This document shows, one piece after another, positions 59,172 to 64,000 of a stretch of 64,000 nt of DNA. Position 1 is the stretch's first letter. Each line of letters opens with the position of its first letter. The translations under genes were made by a program, and so were the position numbers. The stretch spans positions 372,001-436,000 of the forward strand of contig JWTM01000101.1 of the NCBI GenBank assembly GCA_001749745.1, read 5' to 3'. The notes beneath the pieces were generated by a model. That model saw only the letters and a list, made by a program, of their open reading frames with translations. It was not told the origin of the DNA and made no database searches. The DNA comes from Candidatus Marispirochaeta associata (GTDB lineage: Bacteria; Spirochaetota; Spirochaetia; JC444; Marispirochaetaceae).

Positions 59172-59951
59172 TCACGCCCGTTCTCCTTCGCCGAAGCGGA
59201 AGATCTTCGCGATAAAGATCGCAAGAAAATAGAGAACGATCAATGGGGCGGCGATGATACACTGAGAAACGAAATCCGGCGGGGTAATCATGGCCGCGCC
59301 GACGAAGACCAGCACGATCACGAAGCGGCTGGCCCGGAAGAGCGCTTTGCGTTCAAGAACGTTCAGAATCATCAGCGCTTCCAACAGAATGGGGAACTGG
59401 AAACTGAGCATCACCATCAAAATAAAACGGAAGATGTAGATGATATTCCGCTGATAGTTGAGCATAAAGCCCACGTTCTCCGGCAGGAAGCCGCGGTTGG
59501 TAAAGAATTTCACCGTTAAAGGCAGGATCGAGTAGTAACCGTAGTAAAACCCGACCAGTACCAGAATAGCCCCGGCAAAGATCGCGACAAAGAGCACCCG
59601 CTTCTCCCGCCGGTGCAGGGCCGGCAGCACGAATCGTACCACCATAAAGAGGATTACCGGAACCGCTACGGTCAACCCGGCCATGATCGAGATCTTCAAC
59701 TTGGTCAGGAATCCTTCGAAGAGGAAGTTAACGAAGAGGGTATCCTCGGTATTCAAGCCTTCGATCAGCTTGAAGGGCGCATAGAGAAAGTCGACGATGG
59801 GGTCGAAGAAATAGAGGCTGATCCCTGAAAAGATGACTATGGCCAGTATAGAGACGAGAAAAACCGTGCGCAATTCACGCAAGTGCTGCCTGATCGGCAT
59901 CTCCTGCAAGGATTCGCTCTCGCCCTTCTTAATCTTGTTCTTTCTACTCAT
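59172..59951 (-). CDS. tatC: Twin-arginine translocase subunit TatC
   Basis: 259 residues with six predicted membrane helices. The N-terminal MPIRQHLRELRTVFLVSILA holds the conserved HLxELR signature that recognises the twin-arginine motif; FQFPILLEALMILNVL is the conserved helix 4 region. Its start overlaps the end of fdhD by 8 bases, so the translocase is translated together with the oxidoreductase genes upstream. A typical substrate (the Tat-signal ferredoxin) is encoded at the head of the same cluster. Confidence 0.95.
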   Translation of the reverse strand: MSRKNKIKKGESESLQEMPIRQHLRELRTVFLVSILAIVIFSGISLYFFDPIVDFLYAPFKLIEGLNTEDTLFVNFLFEGFLTKLKISIMAGLTVAVPVILFMVVRFVLPALHRREKRVLFVAIFAGAILVLVGFYYGYYSILPLTVKFFTNRGFLPENVGFMLNYQRNIIYIFRFILMVMLSFQFPILLEALMILNVLERKALFRASRFVIVLVFVGAAMITPPDFVSQCIIAAPLIVLYFLAIFIAKIFRFGEGERA

Positions 59952-60612
59952 TCGTCCTCGGCTGAGAGAAGAGGAGGGGTGCCTCCCACTCTATTCGGCC
60001 TATTATACCTAATCCGGATCTTTTTGCCATCAGGCAGGCTTTGGTCGTGGCAATGCTGCGGCTGACGATCAAGGGAAAACCGCAGGTGATCGCCTTGGTT
60101 GCGATCTCCGCGTTGACCCGGCCCGAGGTAAAGTAGATCAGGTTAGCCGGATTCTTGCCTTGCTGGAGGGCCCGGCCGATAACCTTGTCCATAGCGTTAT
60201 GCCGACCCACATCCTCGAAGTGGGCCAAAAGCTCGTCTCCCTCATAGAGGGCGCTGCAGTGGATGCCGCCGTGGCTCTTGTAGAGGGTCGCCCGGTCGAA
60301 GACGGAGACGATCCGTGATTTAAGCTCTTGGATGGCCGGCATCATGAAGGATCGCCGGGGATCGAGGGAAACCCGTTGGGAATGATCTATCTCGACATGG
60401 ATGATGATCCTATCTTCGTTAAGATCGCTCGCGAGCTCGAAGCTCACCTCCGGCGCGGATTCAATCAGGCCGCGGATAAAAAGATGCCCGATAACGAGCT
60501 CCCGTACGGCTTCCGGGGTGCATTGAAAACGGCATAGTTCTTCGCCGCCGAGTAATAACTGGGCTTCGGTCTCTTCAACCTGGGCAAAGGCTTCGATAAG
60601 TTGTGCTTGCAT
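59944..60612 (-). CDS. fdhD: FdhD-family protein (molybdenum/tungsten cofactor sulfuration)
   Basis: 222 residues from the ATG at 60612, with CTGGAG eight bases upstream; its start overlaps the preceding stop (TAATG). The family core is clear: YKSHGGIHCSALYEGDELLA, FEDVGRHNAMDKVIGRAL, and YFTSGRVNAEIATKAITCG. E. coli FdhD passes sulfur to the formate dehydrogenase cofactor through a CxxC pair located before this core. At that place here the sequence is DPRRSFMMPAIQE with no cysteine. The protein therefore either uses another residue, such as the Cys in GGIHCS, or only binds cofactor. Context points to the tungsten enzyme upstream as client. Confidence 0.88.
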   Translation of the reverse strand: MQAQLIEAFAQVEETEAQLLLGGEELCRFQCTPEAVRELVIGHLFIRGLIESAPEVSFELASDLNEDRIIIHVEIDHSQRVSLDPRRSFMMPAIQELKSRIVSVFDRATLYKSHGGIHCSALYEGDELLAHFEDVGRHNAMDKVIGRALQQGKNPANLIYFTSGRVNAEIATKAITCGFPLIVSRSIATTKACLMAKRSGLGIIGRIEWEAPLLFSQPRTNE

Positions 60613-61163
60613 TATTGGTTCTCCAGCTGTTCGACCGATTCCCACTCCGCCAGGTATTGAGCCCGGGGGGTACTGAGGTGTGAAGTCGAGTAGAGGTAGC
60701 TATCGCCGTTTGAGGCGTCGACCCGTTCAATATCGCTATATTCTCCGTCGTCTTCGGCCAGTTTGGCGCAGATAACGGTCAATTCTTCAGGATTGAGCTT
60801 ATAGGGAGCTCCGCGGAACTCATCTATCATCGTCGGCCGGGGGTATACCCGGGCGTTGGTGCGTACGGTCTCCGCGATCATGCGCGGGGTATTCCCCTCT
60901 TCGATCAGGTTGAGGGTCTCCGCATAGGAGTCGGCCATCTGCGACCGGTCGTAATAGCGGCGGACCTCGGCCCCGTCGAAGCGGCCGATCTGTTTGGGAT
61001 CCGCGCTTGCCAGGGCTTCACGCACCTGGGAGGGGAGGATTTCTACTGTTTCTGAAAAATGGCGGGAGCTCGCCTCGGCAAGCTCCCGTTCGTCGATAAG
61101 CCGTCCTTCGCCCGAGGCGGCTTTTACCGCCTCGGTAAGAAAGGACAACAACTCCTGATTCAT
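60612..61163 (-). CDS. Conserved protein of the YdhV-type oxidoreductase cluster, unknown function
   Basis: 183 residues with no signal peptide and no membrane helix. IDERELAEASSRHFSET, NLIEEGNTPRMIAETVRTNA, and RPTMIDEFRGAPYKLNPEE can be seen. MIAETVRTNARVYPRPT suggests a helical accessory or cofactor-insertion protein. It starts 15 bases after the oxidoreductase gene, the position held by ydhW in the E. coli ydhYVWXUT cluster. I could not confirm homology to YdhW. Confidence 0.6.
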   Translation of the reverse strand: MNQELLSFLTEAVKAASGEGRLIDERELAEASSRHFSETVEILPSQVREALASADPKQIGRFDGAEVRRYYDRSQMADSYAETLNLIEEGNTPRMIAETVRTNARVYPRPTMIDEFRGAPYKLNPEELTVICAKLAEDDGEYSDIERVDASNGDSYLYSTSHLSTPRAQYLAEWESVEQLENQ

Positions 61164-61178
61164 GTGCTGATGCGCCTC

Positions 61179-63275
61179 TTAGGCCAGAAGACCCAAAGCG
61201 TCGAGCTCGTCGGCTACGTCGCCCAGCTGCAGCTTCTCGAGCCGCGCCCGAGTGGGAATCCCGGTCTCTTCGTGCCAGCCCATCTCCTTGTAGAAGAGGG
61301 TTAGGGCCTGCTCGTAGTCGTCGCGATCGAGCTTGATGGTGCCCTCGCTGAAGGCCTCTTTGTCGGGATCCATGTCGAACTGCCATCCGGTCAGCTGATC
61401 GTGATCCTGGCGCAGGTTCTTTGAGTTCATCTGCTTGGCAGTCAGTGCCCGGTGCAGGGTGAACACCCGCTCGGCATACATATCGAGGCTCTTTTCGTCG
61501 ACCTCGAAGCCGGTGGCCATGGAGAAGAACTTCGCCTCCAGCGCGGTATCGCCTCGGTAGTTTTTCTCCTTGTGAGGAGAAACCGTCATGGGCCACATCC
61601 AGTTACAGAGGGTCAGGGAGTCGTGAAGCACGTTACGCACAATACTCCAGCGGGTAAATTTGGCTTTCGCCTCATTGGCGGGGGGGTAATTCGCCGGCGG
61701 ATCGATCGCGCCGTCGCCCCAGAGCTCCGCCGCCACTTCCTGCTGAATCTCGGTCGGGAGACCGCTGCCCAGAAGGTTCTGGTGGGTATGGCACTGAGCG
61801 TCCCGGTTGAACATGGAGGAGATCACCGCGCCGACGACGCCGTCGGACTCGTTCGAGTGATGCACGGGGTAGCCGATCTTGGTCCAGAGCTTGTTGCCCT
61901 TATAGGTCCAGTAGTCCTCGCCGAAGCCCCATTTTTGGGCCACATAATGAGCGCCTTCGCCCAGAACGGCGAGTTCGCCCTCCTTCATCGCTATTCGTCG
62001 GTAGAAATCCTGGAAGAAGCTGATGTCGCCCTTCTCGAGCTTGTCCAGCGGCAGGGATGCATACTCGTCGGCAGGCAGAACCTTCTCCAGGTAGCCGTGG
62101 GAGAGCGCCCAGTTAAAGTCCCGGCCCATCTGGCCGTAGTTACACCAGACGCCGTAATCGTCGGCAACCTGGGAACCCATGGAGCGGCCGATAACCGTCG
62201 CCTGTTCCTTGGTTTTTCCTTCGATCTCGTACTTCTTCATTACCATCCAGGGGGAGAAGAAGCCCATGCAGGTGTTTGCCACGTTGGGGCTGACCCCGTA
62301 TTCTGCCAGCTCGGGCACGTTCAGATGGGAGTGGCAGCGTACCGGACAGGCCGCGCAGCCGCCCATGCGTACGGTATACTCTTCACCGCCGGGTCCCAGG
62401 TCCTTGATGGCCTTCATGGTTCGGTAGCCGATCTTGTTCTTCTCGTCCGGTTTGATCTCTCCGGTCTCGATGGGGTACTCGGCGGCGCCCCAGTAGAGGC
62501 CCTTCTGGGAGGTCCAGCGGCTGCCGGGGTGATGATACTCTGCCCAGGCCTGGGGGGTTGAGGGGACAACGTGCTGGTTGTTGGCGCCCACCACGTCGAA
62601 GGCCTCCCGATTTAAACTGTGCCACTTGTTGGGTTCCCCGGCGATCTTGACCGAACCGGTTCCCCGGACGCCGATGGCCTTGAGCATCTTAGAGCCCATT
62701 ACGCCGCCGTGACCGCCGGCCGAGTGGCTTGCGCCGGTACGGATAACCGATAGGTTAACCTGGTTCTCGCCGGCCTGACCGATGGCCGCCACCTGGCTGT
62801 CTTTGCCCATAACCGCCGTAAGGCCGGTGATGGTGTTGAAGGTGCCTTCTCCCCAGAAGACGCTTGCATCCTCGAGGGTTACGTCTTGGTCGACGATACG
62901 GAGCCAGACCGGTTTCTCGGCCTTGCCCTGGATGATGATGCCGTCGTAGCCGGCATACTTCAGCTCCACCGCGAAGTGGCCTCCCATATGGCTGTCGGAG
63001 ACGCCGTGGAAGGGGTTCGAGGGTAAGAGGCTCGTGATATTGGTCCGGCCGCTACACATCGCGCCGGTTCCGGTCAAGGGCCCGACGGCGAAGATAATGC
63101 GGTTCTCCTCGGCATAGGGATTGGTACCTGCGGGAACCTCGTCCCACATAACGCGGTAGCCGATACCCATTCCGCCGATATATTTCGTATATTTCTCTGT
63201 CGATTCCCGGGTAATGCTCCCGGTACTCAGGTCTACGCGCAGGATCGTGCCTGCCCATCCGCCTTTAAGTGCCAT
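61179..63275 (-). CDS. ydhV: Tungsten/molybdenum aldehyde ferredoxin oxidoreductase family enzyme, YdhV-like
   Basis: 698 residues, matching E. coli YdhV (about 700) along its whole length as I recall it: GGMGIGYRVMWDEVPAGTNP, GPLTGTGAMCSGRTNITSL, AAIGQAGENQVNLS, NNQHVVPSTPQAWAEY, and MTVSPHKEKNYRGDTALEAK. The [4Fe-4S] ligands are in GCAACPVRCHSH, with a fourth Cys in VANTCMGFF. The family oxidises aldehydes or reduces acids with a bis-pterin tungsten cofactor. YdhV's natural substrate is unknown. There is no signal peptide, so it is cytoplasmic, or carried by a partner. It directly follows the Tat-signal ferredoxin gene. Confidence 0.94.
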   Translation of the reverse strand: MALKGGWAGTILRVDLSTGSITRESTEKYTKYIGGMGIGYRVMWDEVPAGTNPYAEENRIIFAVGPLTGTGAMCSGRTNITSLLPSNPFHGVSDSHMGGHFAVELKYAGYDGIIIQGKAEKPVWLRIVDQDVTLEDASVFWGEGTFNTITGLTAVMGKDSQVAAIGQAGENQVNLSVIRTGASHSAGGHGGVMGSKMLKAIGVRGTGSVKIAGEPNKWHSLNREAFDVVGANNQHVVPSTPQAWAEYHHPGSRWTSQKGLYWGAAEYPIETGEIKPDEKNKIGYRTMKAIKDLGPGGEEYTVRMGGCAACPVRCHSHLNVPELAEYGVSPNVANTCMGFFSPWMVMKKYEIEGKTKEQATVIGRSMGSQVADDYGVWCNYGQMGRDFNWALSHGYLEKVLPADEYASLPLDKLEKGDISFFQDFYRRIAMKEGELAVLGEGAHYVAQKWGFGEDYWTYKGNKLWTKIGYPVHHSNESDGVVGAVISSMFNRDAQCHTHQNLLGSGLPTEIQQEVAAELWGDGAIDPPANYPPANEAKAKFTRWSIVRNVLHDSLTLCNWMWPMTVSPHKEKNYRGDTALEAKFFSMATGFEVDEKSLDMYAERVFTLHRALTAKQMNSKNLRQDHDQLTGWQFDMDPDKEAFSEGTIKLDRDDYEQALTLFYKEMGWHEETGIPTRARLEKLQLGDVADELDALGLLA

Positions 63276-63291
63276 TCTCTACTCCTCCCTG

Positions 63292-63942
63292 TTATGCCTG
63301 AAGATGATTCTTGTACTTCGCGAGAGCCTCTTCCCAGCTGATATACTGGAGTGCTCCGGTGGGGCAGTCCTTGACGCAGGCGGTGTAGCCGTGGCAGAGG
63401 ACGCACTTGGTGGAGACATTGGTCTCGGGATCCAAGGTAGGAATACCCCAAGGGCAGGCGCGGGTGCAGGTGCCGCAGCCGACGCATTTCTCGGGATCTA
63501 CCTCGCGGGCGCCGGTCTCTTCCTGTTGGAAGATCGCGTTTTCAGGACAGGCGAGAGCGCAGGCGGGGGTCTCGCACTGCCGGCAGGTATCCGCCACCAG
63601 TTTGAAGTTTCCCATTTCGCCCGGGCCGTTGACCCAGTCGCCGCGGACGCCTTTTTCGCCGTAGGCATAGTTGCCGCTTACCTTGATTCTGGCGGTAACC
63701 TGGCTTGCTTTTCCGTCGTTCCCCATGGAACAGGTTGCTTCGCAGACGAGACAACCGGTACAGCGGGCAGATTCATGAATGATCATGCCGTCGGCGGTCT
63801 CAAATACCTGGATATCCTTCGACTGACAGCCGGGCAGAAGCCATGTCATGGCGGCCGCGCTGACGGTACCGATACCGGTGTACTTGAGGAAGTCTCTGCG
63901 GGTGATTTTTCCGTGCATTAGGTGCGTAGTTGTGTCGGACAC
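63292..63942 (-). CDS. ydhY: Tat-exported 4Fe-4S ferredoxin subunit, YdhY-like
   Basis: 216 residues from a GTG at 63942, with GGAGGATAGGA upstream; an ATG at 63918 is an alternative. A Tat signal, KITRRDFLKYTGIGTVSAAA, ends in LLPGC, so it may also be lipidated. Four ferredoxin-type cysteine clusters follow: RCTGCLVCEATC, TCRQCETPACALACP, KCVGCGTCTRACP, and KCVLCHGYTACVKDCP. It should transfer electrons between the YdhV-like enzyme and a membrane or periplasmic partner. It is the first gene of the cluster that ends with tatCBA. Confidence 0.93.
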   Translation of the reverse strand: MSDTTTHLMHGKITRRDFLKYTGIGTVSAAAMTWLLPGCQSKDIQVFETADGMIIHESARCTGCLVCEATCSMGNDGKASQVTARIKVSGNYAYGEKGVRGDWVNGPGEMGNFKLVADTCRQCETPACALACPENAIFQQEETGAREVDPEKCVGCGTCTRACPWGIPTLDPETNVSTKCVLCHGYTACVKDCPTGALQYISWEEALAKYKNHLQA

Positions 63943-64000
63943 TCCTATCCTCCCTGTGTTTATTTAGCTCCTTTCCAAACACGGGAGGCATAGTCGTTTC

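Noticed and set aside
61452..62561. 369-codon open frame on the plus strand
   Set aside because: It is antisense to the YdhV-like oxidoreductase, which is conserved along its full length.
1..64000. CRISPR arrays, rRNA genes, prophage or insertion sequences
   Set aside because: I looked for short regularly spaced repeats, rRNA-like sequence, transposase motifs and phage structural genes and saw none.

Overview
The window is a dense, roughly 58% GC bacterial segment with about 60 protein genes, mostly on the minus strand, and one tRNA. Several traits suggest a free-living anaerobic member of the Spirochaetota: periplasmic binding proteins whose signal peptides end in FAGGE- or AEGQGES-like sequences, many exported beta-barrel proteins of unknown function, a mesaconate-type glutamate fermentation operon, a tungsten aldehyde oxidoreductase, and a CHASE2 cyclase beside FecR genes. 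This placement is inferred from gene content, not from a marker gene. No stretch longer than 300 bases lacks a gene; the longest, 12128-12410, is a regulatory region.

Layout. 1-4905 (minus): an amino-sugar ABC uptake operon (binding protein, two permeases, NagB-like enzyme, amidohydrolase cut by the window edge) behind a good sigma70 promoter. 5002-11152: hemolysin III, an RhlE-like helicase, exonuclease III with a metallo-beta-lactamase-fold hydrolase, and two divergent outer-membrane proteins. 11118-12410: a LamG lipoprotein and a solitary HicB-like protein behind a near-perfect sigma54 promoter with three upstream dyads. 12411-21986: a ten-gene, translationally coupled operon for glutamate degradation by glutamate mutase, methylaspartate ammonia-lyase and a class I hydratase that is probably mesaconase, headed by a GntR regulator with two operators. 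It also holds three genes of unclear role (AtuA-like, DUF4387, P-loop NTPase).

21995-31552: a YbiT-like ABC-F protein, a glycine-betaine ABC transporter, pirin, an exported protein, exonuclease I, a CBS-domain protein and a tyrosine phosphatase. 31675-43736: cardiolipin synthase, transporters, a membrane LuxR regulator, an M20 peptidase/GNAT/DUF2804 operon, an old-yellow-enzyme reductase and a histidine kinase.

43780-55727 is the most unusual part. A CHASE2 adenylate cyclase is divergent from a four-gene module (small exported protein, beta-barrel, FecR protein, lipoprotein). The module is present twice in tandem, with about 2.38 kb apparently identical and two clearly different lipoproteins at the ends. 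After the second copy come two AT-rich, mutually related glycosyltransferase-like genes; the second has an N-terminal region resembling a PqqD/RRE winged helix. 55882-58131 is an AsmA-like/GT51 fusion.

58121-63942 (minus): a Tat-exported ferredoxin (YdhY-like), a YdhV-like tungsten oxidoreductase, an unknown protein, FdhD and tatC-tatB-tatA form one compact cluster, followed by tRNA-Ala(CGC) with its own promoter and terminator. The Tat genes therefore sit with a likely Tat substrate and with a cofactor-maturation gene.
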